64,000 bases of DNA from Marinisporobacter sp. GTDB taxonomy: Bacteria; Bacillota; Clostridia; Peptostreptococcales; Thermotaleaceae. Below the pieces are notes generated by a model. The model had not been told where the DNA came from, searched no databases, and was given only the letters and a program-made list of their open reading frames with translations. Both the position numbers and the translations under genes were made by a program. Location: positions 110,693-174,692 of the forward strand of contig JAOARP010000063.1 in assembly GCA_025210525.1 (NCBI GenBank). The letters run 5' to 3'. Positions 9,358-17,751 of the stretch are shown here, in pieces; within the stretch, counting starts at the first letter, position 1; every line of letters starts with the position of its first letter.

Positions 9358-9786
9358 ATGGATGCTACAGACTTAAAAATTTTAGAACTATTGCAGAGAA
9401 ATTGTCGAATCTCTATGAAGGATTTAGGAAAAATGGTAGGATTAACTTCTCCTGCTGTATCAGAAAGAATAAAAAAATTAGAAGAAAGTGGTGTGATCAC
9501 AGGGTACAAAGCCACTGTTAATCCACAAAAGCTTAACAAAAATGTGCAAGCATTCATAGATATCTCCATGGATCGAGATCATTATAAAAAATTTTTAGAT
9601 TATGCACTACACAAGAACAGCATCGTTGAGTGTCATCATGTTACAGGTGGAGATTGCATGACTCTAAAAGTTATGGTAGCAAGTATGGAAGAACTAGAAT
9701 ATTTAATTGATTCCATCAAAAAAATGGGAAATACAAAAACATCCATCATTTTATCATCACCTATCGAAAGTAAGATTATTCTATAA
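9358..9786 (+). CDS. Lrp/AsnC family transcriptional regulator
   Basis: 142 residues. Start ATG 9358 follows AAGGGGAGG; the open frame upstream has no site and is not used. Residues 1-60 are the AsnC-type winged helix (LKILELLQRNCRISMKDLG, then SPAVSERIKKLEESGVITGY). Residues 65-140 are the RAM/ACT-like ligand domain (VECHHVTGGDCMTLKV). It is divergent from the carboxyltransferase-aminotransferase operon and probably senses an amino acid to control it, by analogy with other Lrp proteins. The effector cannot be read from sequence. Confidence 0.92.
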   Translation: MDATDLKILELLQRNCRISMKDLGKMVGLTSPAVSERIKKLEESGVITGYKATVNPQKLNKNVQAFIDISMDRDHYKKFLDYALHKNSIVECHHVTGGDCMTLKVMVASMEELEYLIDSIKKMGNTKTSIILSSPIESKIIL

Positions 9787-9790
9787 AAAT

Positions 9791-9842
9791 AAAAGGGGTT
9801 AGATTTAGCGTATTCTATACGCTATCCTAACCCCTTTTTTTA
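9791..9842. terminator. Bidirectional terminator between lrp-like and M20 genes
   Basis: Long stem AAAAGGGGTTAG ... CTAACCCCTTTT with an inner AGCGTA/TACGCT helix, T-rich on both exits. It serves the convergent genes ending at 9786 and 9845. Confidence 0.9.
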
Positions 9843-9844
9843 AC

Positions 9845-11161
9845 TTATTCAGTAATTGTTCCTGATATCTTTTCTAAAAATCCTATATATTCTTCTTTTG
9901 TCATCTTTGGTTCAAAATCTTTTATGATCCCTTTTGCTACTTTTCCTTCATCAAACAATAAATCAACAATTGTCATAGCCATTGATTTTGCTGGTATAAT
10001 GTAACTCAATTCATGATCTTCGTTTTTAAATTCACGAGTATGTAAATCCCCTTTAATGCCTCCTATAAAAGGATGTAATGATGGAATCAAATGAGATACA
10101 TCTCCAAAATCAAAGGAACCTGTAAAATCTCCTTCTTTTATAATTTCTTCTGGTTTTACAAAAGACGATACATTTGCCTTAAAAATATGATCTAATTCAG
10201 AGTGATTTAAAAGAGGTAAATATCCTGGTATTTCAGATATCTTAACCTTTGCACCTATAGCCATAGCACCTGCCTTTAATGAACGATTTACCTTTTCATT
10301 TGCATCAATGATTCCTGGAATAGTTCTACCTCTTACATACATTTCCATACGTACATCAGCAGGAACTACATTGACAATATCGCCACCCTTTGTAAGAATT
10401 GGATGAACTCTGATTTTCTCACTTTCTGGGAAAGTCTCTCGCTGTGCATGAATATTATTAAGGGCTAACATAGCAGCATTTAAAGCATTTATCCCTTTTT
10501 CTGGTGCACCTCCAGCATGTGATTCTTTTCCAATAAACTGAACATTCTTTCCAATAAATCCGTTTCCTTTTCCACCAATTAATACTTTTTTATCTTCTAG
10601 ATTTAATACATGCATCATCATGGCTAGATCTACATCATCAAAATACCCTCTATAAATAAGCTCTTGCTTTCCACCAAAATATTTTATTTTTCCTTCTTCT
10701 TTTAACTTACTTCTATAAGCAAGCTCCACATATTCCTCCGCAGGTACTGCTAAAAAATCTACTTTCCCATCTAATTTTTCTAAAGCTCCTGAAAGGCTTA
10801 ATCCCACTGCTGCACCAAACATACACGCTACTTGAATATTATGACCACATGCATGAACAGCTCCCGTTTCAACGTTAGCATCATCATGTTCTTTGCATAC
10901 AACAGCATCCATTTCTCCTAAAACAGCAACTCTTGGTCCATCCTTCTTTAGATTTCCTCTCGCTCTACAGCCTGTAACAGCAATATTTTTTTCTACAGCT
11001 AATCCTAATTTTTCTAACTCTTCGCTAATAAAATTCGTAGCATAAACTTCCTTATACCCTAATTCAGGATTTTTGTAAATAGCTTCTCCTAAACGAATAA
11101 TTTTTTCTCTATTTTCATCGATTACTTGACATACTTTTTCTTTCAATTGTTTTTTGTCCAT
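9845..11161 (-). CDS. M20 family metallo-amidohydrolase
   Basis: 438 residues. Amidohydrolase/M20 features: RLGEAIYKNPELGYKE at the N-terminus, GEMDAVV (metal Asp), GAVHACGHNIQVA (metal Cys/His region), PAEEYVE (catalytic Glu pair), then a dimerisation domain (about 200-315, GGAPEKGINALNAAMLAL) and a late metal-binding segment ending TREFKNEDHE. These enzymes hydrolyse N-acyl amino acids, dipeptides or aminobenzoyl-glutamate-like amides. The start has AAAGGAG 9 nt upstream. It lies 80 nt after the membrane pair 11240-12572, which suggests that the pair imports or exports the substrate or product. Confidence 0.87.
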   Translation of the reverse strand: MDKKQLKEKVCQVIDENREKIIRLGEAIYKNPELGYKEVYATNFISEELEKLGLAVEKNIAVTGCRARGNLKKDGPRVAVLGEMDAVVCKEHDDANVETGAVHACGHNIQVACMFGAAVGLSLSGALEKLDGKVDFLAVPAEEYVELAYRSKLKEEGKIKYFGGKQELIYRGYFDDVDLAMMMHVLNLEDKKVLIGGKGNGFIGKNVQFIGKESHAGGAPEKGINALNAAMLALNNIHAQRETFPESEKIRVHPILTKGGDIVNVVPADVRMEMYVRGRTIPGIIDANEKVNRSLKAGAMAIGAKVKISEIPGYLPLLNHSELDHIFKANVSSFVKPEEIIKEGDFTGSFDFGDVSHLIPSLHPFIGGIKGDLHTREFKNEDHELSYIIPAKSMAMTIVDLLFDEGKVAKGIIKDFEPKMTKEEYIGFLEKISGTITE

Positions 11162-11239
11162 TATTCATAGCTCCTTTCATTATAATAAACTAAAAAATAT
11201 AAAGGTAATCTATTGAAATAGATTACCTTTCCTACATGA

Positions 11240-11713
11240 TTAAATAATTCCTTGCATTTTTAATATGGTTTGTGCAACAAGAGCAGACCCAAAATATGTA
11301 CCGATAAATACAGCTATAGAAATAATCACAAGCTTCCAACTGATTTTTTTCAATTGATCAATTTTATTTCCAACAGAAATACCTGCAAAAGCTAAAATTG
11401 GTGTAGTTGTTGCTAAAAAATTCACATGATTTGTATATTGTAAAAATATTTTTGCTGTAGGCATAAAAGGCATACTCAAAACCAATGCAATCAACGTAGC
11501 CCATGCAAATGCTGGAAATTTTAAATTGGGTAACATTTCTTTTATTTTTAAAGAAATCACACAAACAAATAAAACTGCTAGTATCCCTGGAATTGCTTGC
11601 CCTATTGGTGTACCTGGTTTTCCACTAACCAATTGACCAATTCTTTGACCGATTAAAATCAACATACCAATAACTAGCATAATTTTCGACTGATTCATTG
11701 TCCTAGTTAGCAT
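11240..11713 (-). CDS. Small integral membrane protein, partner of DUF3100-like protein
   Basis: 157 residues with about five membrane helices (roughly 12-30, 40-57, 67-87, 100-117, 128-149). The ATG at 11713 has AGGAGG 8 nt upstream, and the frame overlaps the end of the upstream membrane gene by 11 nt, so the two are translationally coupled. I do not recognise a family beyond likeness to half of a carrier; with the upstream protein it could form a two-subunit transporter. The next gene is an M20 amidohydrolase. Confidence 0.75.
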   Translation of the reverse strand: MLTRTMNQSKIMLVIGMLILIGQRIGQLVSGKPGTPIGQAIPGILAVLFVCVISLKIKEMLPNLKFPAFAWATLIALVLSMPFMPTAKIFLQYTNHVNFLATTTPILAFAGISVGNKIDQLKKISWKLVIISIAVFIGTYFGSALVAQTILKMQGII

Positions 11714-12572
11714 CTACATGACCTCCTTTTTTATCAAACTTTGGCGCTAATTTTTTATACAAATAATTTGATAATGGTAAAGCAATAAATACAACAGAGT
11801 AAAGTCCCGTTACACCTGTTAACATATTACTTGTAGCTGCATAAGCAAGGATCGTATCCTTCATAGCTGGTACCGTTTCAGCAAGGGATGATGAAGCTGC
11901 TGTCATCATACTTCCACTTCCCATTCCAGATGCCATAGCTAATGCTAAAGGATGAATCCCAGTGGACGCAGCAAAAGATGCTAAAAGACCAAAGAATATA
12001 GTTCCAAAAACTGTTCCCATCATATAAGTTCCTAGAACACCTGTACCTTCTGGAGAATTGATTCCATACCTTTCTCCAATAACTCCTAAAGTAGGCTCTC
12101 TACATATACTAACCGTCGCACCTACAGCTTCTCTCTTAAGTCCTAAACAAAGTGCTAATGGAAGTCCTATAAATACAGTTCCTAAATTTCCTAATTCTTG
12201 AAGTAAAAAGGCTGGTCCTGCTTGCACGACCTTCACAATATTCGGTCCTACTAAGGTTCCATACTTTACGCCTAAGGGAAGAAGCGCAAACATAACCATT
12301 GTACCAGCAAGATCCATTACTTCATCTGGAATCAATGTTCTTAATGCCTTTACTGACTTTCCTAAAAGATCAGGCGTAATAACCATTCCTATGATAACTG
12401 CATATAACATAGGCAGTAGTACCACCTGTCCAGGTCCAACAGCAATTTTTTTAATTCCTATAAATTCACAAATAATAACAATTAATAATACCGAAATATA
12501 AAGCTTTGTAAATATTGAACCTCTATTTTTCATTTCTATCAGCTCATCTTCTGTTAATCTTCTCTTTTCCAT
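11703..12572 (-). CDS. DUF3100-like integral membrane protein
   Basis: 289 residues from ATG 12572 (AGGG 5 nt upstream; a GTG at 12578 is possible). About eight hydrophobic helices with a conserved-looking core: KREAVGATVSICREPTLGV, and a glycine-rich re-entrant-like stretch ASGMGSGSMMTAASSSLAE. I associate this with the DUF3100 family of uncharacterised membrane proteins that often neighbour M20 peptidases. The glycine/serine segments are typical of secondary carriers. Substrate unknown; perhaps the acyl-amino acid or peptide cleaved by the M20 enzyme. Confidence 0.75.
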   Translation of the reverse strand: MEKRRLTEDELIEMKNRGSIFTKLYISVLLIVIICEFIGIKKIAVGPGQVVLLPMLYAVIIGMVITPDLLGKSVKALRTLIPDEVMDLAGTMVMFALLPLGVKYGTLVGPNIVKVVQAGPAFLLQELGNLGTVFIGLPLALCLGLKREAVGATVSICREPTLGVIGERYGINSPEGTGVLGTYMMGTVFGTIFFGLLASFAASTGIHPLALAMASGMGSGSMMTAASSSLAETVPAMKDTILAYAATSNMLTGVTGLYSVVFIALPLSNYLYKKLAPKFDKKGGHVDAN

Positions 12573-12883
12573 ATTCACCCTACCTTTCTTTTTTAATGGG
12601 ATTCCCTTATTTGATGTTTTGTTCGTTCGTTACGTACAATTGTTTCCCTAGAACAAACCATACCATTAATAGTACCACATTCATTCTACATATACAATAT
12701 ATTTCCAAGGAAATTTTTATTTAATTTTACAAAATCAATCAAATCCTAAGAATAATTTTTTCTTCTTTCATCTTTTGTCAAAAGAAATCACATTTATCAC
12801 ATCAATTATCTCAAGTAAATAGATATATGCTATAATGGTAATAAATTACATATATTTTTTATAGAAAAGGACGTGAGTTAATC
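12573..12883. other. Divergent intergenic region between DUF3100-like gene and symporter
   Basis: 311 bp, AT-rich, holding the promoters of both divergent units. A TATAAT at 12831-12836 (+) lies before the symporter with no good -35 hexamer. A tandem GTTCGTTCGTTACGTAC stretch near 12622 is unexplained. No gene seen. Confidence 0.5.
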
Positions 12884-14494
12884 TTGGAACAAGAAATGAT
12901 TACGGTTTTCAAATTAAAAAACTGGATATTATTTTTTCTACTCCTTTATTTTTTTGCCATTCTTCTCTCCGGATGGTATTATTCTAAAAAAGTACAAGAA
13001 TCAGATGATTTAGTTTTAGCCGGTAGAGGACTTACTTATCCATTTTTAGTAGCTTCTACTCTTGCTACTTGGATGGGAGCTGGCATTATTTTAGGAGGAG
13101 CAGGTGAAGCCTTCACCTTTGGCATGCAAGGTGTTATTTTTGATCCCTTCTCACCAATGATCACGTTAGTTCTCACAGGACTATTTTTTGCATATCGTCT
13201 TAGAAAAGCTAAATATACAACTATTGTAGATTTTTATACAAACCGTTATAGTGAAAAAATGGGAGCTGTTTTCGTTATCATGCAATTTTTAGCTGGACTT
13301 TCTTGGATTGCAGGAGAACTAGTAGCCCTAGGGGTAATCATTCACCTTTCAACTGGTTTTTCTATGAACACAGCTGTATTTATTAGTACCCTCACGATTA
13401 TTATTGTGATTCTTCTAGGAGGATTATGGGCTTTATCAAGAGCCGATGCTATATCTATTACTTTTGTCATTATCAGCTTACTCATTATGATTCCTTTTGC
13501 TCTAAAAGAAGTAGGAGGAATTCATGGTTTTATTGAAAATGCTAGTAACTATAGAAACCTTCCAGCATTCGCCTTAATCCCTGTTTCTCCTGAAAACGGA
13601 GGCTTTAAAGGGTATTCAGGAATTATGGGCTTCACCTACTTTATTGCTGCATGGGCTGTTATGAGTTTAGGAGATTTAAATAACTCTACATTAATCACAA
13701 GAGCACTTGCTGCAAAAAATGAAAAGACAGCAGCGTTTAGCTTCATTACCAGTGGCTTATTATACCTTTTTATTGGAATGATTCCCGTATTTATTGGTAT
13801 GAGCGTATATATTGTATGCCCCGATTTCCCCATAAATCAAGCAGAACATGTACTTCCTTGGTTTGCAAATAAATATTTACCTCCTTGGATTTCTGTCTTC
13901 TTGATTTTATCCTTAGCAGCGGTAGTTGTCAGTGGAACAGGAAACAATTTACTTTCCGCTTCGACATTAATCGGTCACAATGCCTATCGATTATTCAAAA
14001 AAGATGCTACAAATAAAAATATATTGGTAGTTATTCGAATAGCCATTGTGGTATTAGGTCTTTTATCTATGAGTATTGGCATCTATTTTAAAAGCGTTTA
14101 TAAACTTATCGTTTTCGCAGGAGCATTACTATTCCCTACAACTACCATCTCCTATATAGGGGGATTATTCTGGAAAAAGTCAAATACCTATGGTGCCTTC
14201 AGCTCCTTTATTTGTGGATTAGTTTCTTGGATTATGGGATACATATTGATTTATCCAAGCATTGCCCCACAAAATATAATTGATGATGTTTTCTTCAGTA
14301 GCTGGGCCATGTGGGATACTATTTATATATCTGCTGTTCCTGCATTTATCATAAGTATCATAGCCTTTGTTATTGGTTCTTTAGTAACACAAAAGATAGA
14401 CCCTCCTAAACCAATGATGGATGCTGATGGAAACATTATGGATCATGAGGGCTTTTTCTTCTGGTCAAAGAAAAAATGTGATTCAACAAAATAA
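12884..14494 (+). CDS. Sodium:solute symporter family protein
   Basis: 536 residues, about 13 membrane helices. SSS family features: LVLAGRGLTYPFLVASTLATWMG after the first helix (the xxGRxL and ATWMG sodium-site region), GGLWALSRADAISITFV in the middle, and an ATSE-like FALILSLAAVVVSGTGNNLL region. It starts at TTG 12884, with AAAAGGA 12 nt upstream; an ATG four codons later (12896) has no site of its own. SSS carriers move sugars, amino acids, nucleobases or organic acids with sodium; the substrate cannot be read here, but the neighbouring amidohydrolase suggests an amino-acid-like compound. The C-terminus is polar (PPKPMMDADG). Confidence 0.85.
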   Translation: MEQEMITVFKLKNWILFFLLLYFFAILLSGWYYSKKVQESDDLVLAGRGLTYPFLVASTLATWMGAGIILGGAGEAFTFGMQGVIFDPFSPMITLVLTGLFFAYRLRKAKYTTIVDFYTNRYSEKMGAVFVIMQFLAGLSWIAGELVALGVIIHLSTGFSMNTAVFISTLTIIIVILLGGLWALSRADAISITFVIISLLIMIPFALKEVGGIHGFIENASNYRNLPAFALIPVSPENGGFKGYSGIMGFTYFIAAWAVMSLGDLNNSTLITRALAAKNEKTAAFSFITSGLLYLFIGMIPVFIGMSVYIVCPDFPINQAEHVLPWFANKYLPPWISVFLILSLAAVVVSGTGNNLLSASTLIGHNAYRLFKKDATNKNILVVIRIAIVVLGLLSMSIGIYFKSVYKLIVFAGALLFPTTTISYIGGLFWKKSNTYGAFSSFICGLVSWIMGYILIYPSIAPQNIIDDVFFSSWAMWDTIYISAVPAFIISIIAFVIGSLVTQKIDPPKPMMDADGNIMDHEGFFFWSKKKCDSTK

Positions 14495-14495
14495 A

Positions 14496-14545
14496 AATAA
14501 AGGTATAAATCTTTATGAACAAACAAAAAGATTTATACCTTTATT
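14496..14545. terminator. Bidirectional terminator after symporter
   Basis: Perfect 19-bp inverted repeat (14496-14514 with 14527-14545), 12-nt loop, T-rich flanks on both strands. It serves the genes ending at 14494 (+) and 14559 (-). Confidence 0.9.
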
Positions 14546-14558
14546 CTTTTAAATACTT

Positions 14559-14915
14559 TCAACATTTTAATTTATATTTCTTAGGTTTCGCACCGAATAC
14601 TTCCTCAATAACCCCTTTATTTAGTAAATTCAAAATCAAATGTTTCATAACGATTTTAGGATTTGTCACTTGTAATTTGTTTTTACTCCAAAACAAAGAA
14701 GCTTTTGTTCCACGAATAATTTTTTCGATTTCCTTACTCGTAAGGGTCTCTGTCTTTTTTAATTCTTTTACAATTTGATCTTCACATTTTTTATATAATA
14801 ACTTTAATAATTCCTCTGTCTTTCTCTGTTGCTTCACATATCCCCACGCAAGTAAAAAAGCAATGGTTACACCAAATAATACTACCTTTCCTATAAATCC
14901 TATCATATTATTCAC
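14559..14915 (-). CDS. Small membrane-anchored protein downstream of pqqD-like gene
   Basis: 118 residues. One N-terminal membrane helix (about 5-25), then a charged cytoplasmic domain of about 90 residues (KTETLTSKEIEKIIRGTKASLFWSKN in part, then KHLILNLLNKGVIEE) with the look of a small winged helix. It begins 8 nt inside the end of the PqqD-like gene (GTG 14915; ATG 14906 is the alternative), so the two are coupled. I do not recognise it. Confidence 0.65.
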   Translation of the reverse strand: MNNMIGFIGKVVLFGVTIAFLLAWGYVKQQRKTEELLKLLYKKCEDQIVKELKKTETLTSKEIEKIIRGTKASLFWSKNKLQVTNPKIVMKHLILNLLNKGVIEEVFGAKPKKYKLKC

Positions 14916-15267
14916 TTACTTTCTCTAATGTAATGAATTTATTATTTCTTAAAATATTTATATAAGTCCCAAGTCTTTCATATAGGGGTTCTGCATCTTC
15001 TCCAAACTCCCTTTTTATAATTTTACCAATTTGTTCAATATTTCTATTGCCATCAATAGCTTTCCATACACAGCTACCATGAGCATCTAAGTCAATTCTC
15101 ATAACCTTAGGTGTCTTAAAGAAAAATCTTACAGTTTTATCTAAAACACCATCCCTTGGAATAATAAGTTGAATGAATCCTGCATCATTTTCTTCCCATT
15201 TTTGATCCTTATTTCTAGAAGGCACTAGCTCTAAATAATTATCATCCTTCTTTATTTTTTTAGCCAT
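14908..15267 (-). CDS. PqqD-like (RRE-fold) protein
   Basis: 119 residues. Residues about 30-115 match the PqqD pattern: MRIDLDAHGSCVWKAIDGNRNIEQI in parts (LDxxGSxVWxxxDGxRxIEQI), a REFGEDAEPLYERL helix, and a C-terminal strand NNKFITLE. PqqD domains bind peptides in RiPP pathways, usually next to a radical SAM enzyme; none is encoded here. Instead it follows an OPT peptide transporter by 96 nt and is coupled to a small membrane protein, so it may bind peptide or regulate transport. Start ATG 15267 has AGAGGTG upstream. Confidence 0.8.
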   Translation of the reverse strand: MAKKIKKDDNYLELVPSRNKDQKWEENDAGFIQLIIPRDGVLDKTVRFFFKTPKVMRIDLDAHGSCVWKAIDGNRNIEQIGKIIKREFGEDAEPLYERLGTYINILRNNKFITLEKVSE

Positions 15268-15291
15268 GGTTTCACCTCTTTTTATAGATTT

Positions 15292-15320
15292 AAAAGAGGA
15301 TATTAAAAATATCCCCTTTT
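15292..15320. terminator. Intercistronic hairpin between OPT and pqqD-like genes
   Basis: Stem AAAAGAGGATATT/AATATCCCCTTTT with one mismatch and a 3-nt loop. On the minus strand it is followed by TCTTTT, so it could attenuate transcription or mark an mRNA processing site between the two genes. Confidence 0.55.
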
Positions 15321-15363
15321 TATTCTTTCAAATATTATACTATTTTCTTCCTAATTCTTAAAG

Positions 15364-17271
15364 CTACTTAGATGAGCTTTTCTTGAATAGTGAATATTTC
15401 ATAAGGGTAAAGGTTAGTCCTGCAAAGAATAATAATGCTCCTATTTGCCCTAGATCAATACCTAATACAAGGTTAATTTGAGCTACAGCAAATAATGCTA
15501 ATAATATACCTACTAATCCTTCTCCTGCAATTAAACCTGATGCATAAAGAATACCACATTCAATTTTTTCTTTGATACTATGAGTATCTTCACTTGATTT
15601 TTCTAACTTTTTATCTAAGATTCCTCTAACAACACCACCTACCATAATTGGTGTACTTAAGTGGATTGGTAAATATAAACCGATAGCGATTGGAAGAACA
15701 GGTAATCCTAATAATTCAATTGTAATCCCTACGCCTATTCCAGTAAATACAAGAGCCCATGGTAAGTTACCACCCATAACTCCTTCTATAACTAGTCTCA
15801 TTAAAGTTGCCTGAGGTGCTGGTAATTCAGAAGATCCGAATCCCCATGCTTCATTTAATAATGTTAAAACAAAACCGATTGCAAGAGCAGATGCTAATGC
15901 ACCAATGATTTCACCATATTGTTGCTTATAAGGTGTAGCCCCTACTAAGAAACCTGTTTTTAAGTCCTGAGAAGTATCTCCAGCCATTGCAGCAATGATA
16001 CAGATAATAGCACCAACAGTTAATGTTGCAATCATTCCTGTTTGCCCATCATTTCCACTTGCCTTAAATATAATAGCAGTAATGATTAATGTTGCAATAG
16101 TCATTCCTGATACTGGGTTAGATGAACTACCAACAAGACCAACGATTCTTGATGAAACTGTTGCAAAGAAGAAACCGAAAATTGCAATTAATATAGCTCC
16201 ACCAAAGCCTACTGGTATAATCGGTAACATCATCATGGCTAAAACAACTGCTAATGAACCAATTAAAACCATTTTCATAGACATATCATGATCTGTTCTG
16301 ATATTTGCATTTCCACCTGCACCACCTGAATAATCCTTCATAGCATCTTTAAAAGTCTGAACGATTAGTGGTAAAGATTTAATTAAACTAAATACACCAC
16401 CAAAAGCAACAGCTCCAGCACCTACATATCTTATGTAATTATCCCAAATTCCCCAATATCCTAATTCATTGATAGGAACTGAAGCTGGATACATTACAAT
16501 ATTACCCATATCTCCAATGTTAGCAATTAATGGAATAAATGCAAACCATCCAAGAACAGCACCACCTAACATATATGCAGAAATTTTAGGTCCTATAATA
16601 AATCCAACACCTAGCAACGCTGGTAATACATCTGCACCGATAGCTGCTCCCTTATATCCTGGGATTGCTGTTTCTATTTCACTTGGGAATAATTTAAATC
16701 CATCAGCTACAAATTTATATGCTGCACCTACTCCAAGTCCTGTAAATGTAATCTTTGCCTTTTCTCCACCTTCTTCACCTGCAAGAAGAACTTCTGCACA
16801 AGCTGTTCCCTCAGGATAAGGTAATACACCATGTTCTTTTACTATTAATGCTTTTCTTAAAGGAACCATGAAAAGTACTCCTAAAAGACCACCACATAAA
16901 GCAATTGCTGTTATAGTTATTAAATCAGGAGCCCCCATATTCCATTCTTTCATCCAAATATAAAGAGCAGGTAATGTAAATATTGCTCCTGCTGCTAGAG
17001 ATTCTCCAGCTGATCCAATCGTTTGAACCATATTATTCTCAAGGATAGATTCTTTTCTCAATACCCCTCTAATAACTCCCATTGATATTACTGCTGCTGG
17101 GATAGATGCACTGATCGTCATCCCTACTTTTAATCCTAAATATGCGTTAGCTGCACCAAATACTACAGCCAATATAATTCCTATGATAATTGAAGTTAGC
17201 GTAAATTCCGGTAAAATCTTATCGGCAGAAATAAAAGGTTTAAATTCTTGTGTCTTACTTTCACTTGCCAT
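15364..17271 (-). CDS. OPT family oligopeptide transporter, copy 1
   Basis: 635 residues with about 14-16 membrane helices. OPT hallmarks: PEFTLTSIIIGIILAVVFG near the start, AYLGLKVGMTISASIPAAV, VQTIGSAGESLAAG, PYPEGTACAEVL, a long SSRIVGLVGSSSNPVSGMTIAT segment in parts, AGDTSQDLKTGFLVGATP and ELPAPQATLM. These proteins import small peptides or metal chelates, probably with protons. Ribosome site GGGGGG lies just before ATG 17271. Its promoter (17399-17427) has a perfect palindrome at the start of transcription, and a CodY-like box lies in the leader. Paralogue of the gene at 17750-19648; this copy is followed by PqqD-like and small membrane genes. Confidence 0.92.
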   Translation of the reverse strand: MASESKTQEFKPFISADKILPEFTLTSIIIGIILAVVFGAANAYLGLKVGMTISASIPAAVISMGVIRGVLRKESILENNMVQTIGSAGESLAAGAIFTLPALYIWMKEWNMGAPDLITITAIALCGGLLGVLFMVPLRKALIVKEHGVLPYPEGTACAEVLLAGEEGGEKAKITFTGLGVGAAYKFVADGFKLFPSEIETAIPGYKGAAIGADVLPALLGVGFIIGPKISAYMLGGAVLGWFAFIPLIANIGDMGNIVMYPASVPINELGYWGIWDNYIRYVGAGAVAFGGVFSLIKSLPLIVQTFKDAMKDYSGGAGGNANIRTDHDMSMKMVLIGSLAVVLAMMMLPIIPVGFGGAILIAIFGFFFATVSSRIVGLVGSSSNPVSGMTIATLIITAIIFKASGNDGQTGMIATLTVGAIICIIAAMAGDTSQDLKTGFLVGATPYKQQYGEIIGALASALAIGFVLTLLNEAWGFGSSELPAPQATLMRLVIEGVMGGNLPWALVFTGIGVGITIELLGLPVLPIAIGLYLPIHLSTPIMVGGVVRGILDKKLEKSSEDTHSIKEKIECGILYASGLIAGEGLVGILLALFAVAQINLVLGIDLGQIGALLFFAGLTFTLMKYSLFKKSSSK

Positions 17272-17302
17272 ACTTTTCCCCCCTACTAAAATTTTCTTAT
17301 AA

Positions 17303-17317
17303 AATTTTCTTAAATTT
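17303..17317 (-). promoter_or_regulatory. CodY-like box in OPT leader
   Basis: AATTTTCTTAAATTT agrees with the CodY consensus AATTTTCWGAAAATT at 13 of 15 positions; an overlapping weaker copy lies at 17290-17304. CodY represses peptide and amino-acid uptake genes in Firmicutes when branched-chain amino acids are ample. AT-rich sequence makes chance matches common. Confidence 0.4.
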
Positions 17318-17379
17318 TGTTTAATTGTTTCTGTTCTTTTGAATATTGCGACAATTTATGAACATTCATTTTTACTAGC

Positions 17380-17391
17380 AGGTTGCAACCT
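17380..17391. promoter_or_regulatory. Palindromic operator at OPT transcription start
   Basis: Perfect 12-bp palindrome AGGTTGCAACCT placed 7 nt downstream of the -10 box, so it spans the likely transcription start. Position suits a repressor. The regulator is unknown. Confidence 0.55.
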
Positions 17392-17398
17392 TGATTGT

Positions 17399-17427
17399 AG
17401 TATAGATAACTTTTTTTTGAAAGTCAA
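17399..17427 (-). promoter_or_regulatory. Sigma-A promoter for OPT copy 1
   Basis: Minus-strand TTGACT (17427-17422), 17-nt spacer, TATACT (17404-17399). Confidence 0.75.
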
Positions 17428-17720
17428 ACACCCATTACACTCCTTATTTTTATAAATTTGCCTCTATTAATTCATCTATTTCCTAGATCATAACAAGGGT
17501 TAGACACCTGTTTTTTTCTTTATCTAACGGTCGGTATATAGGTATAATAAGCATTTTTCTGCACCTATATATTTTTTATAGTTATTTTCATAAAGAGATT
17601 TTATTTTATCTAACAACGTTCGATAAAGATCATTTGACACTTTTTCATATTTATACATAATTTGCGAATAAATATTTTTTTATTTTATTACTCTACTAAA
17701 GAAAAGTGTTATTGTAACCA
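17428..17720. other. Intergenic region between the two OPT genes
   Basis: About 290 bp upstream of the copy 1 promoter. AT-rich, no open frame with a ribosome site. A TAACGGTCGGTATATAGG stretch near 17523 is GC-richer than its surroundings and might be a regulator site; nothing else seen. Confidence 0.4.
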
Positions 17721-17751
17721 TAAAAAAAGAGCAATCTTACCGACTACTCTT
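17721..17751 (-). terminator. Terminator after OPT copy 2
   Basis: Minus-strand 10-bp stem (AAGAGTAGTC with GATTGCTCTT, two G-T pairs, GGTAA loop) followed by seven T. It begins inside the stop codon region. Confidence 0.8.

Noticed and set aside
11364..11564. Minus-strand 66-codon frame
   Set aside because: Shifted frame within the small membrane gene; the real frame has an AGGAGG site and coupling.
15995..16819. Plus-strand frames over OPT copy 1
   Set aside because: Antisense shadows of Gly/Ala-rich codons in a strong transporter gene; Pro/Ile-rich, no ribosome site.
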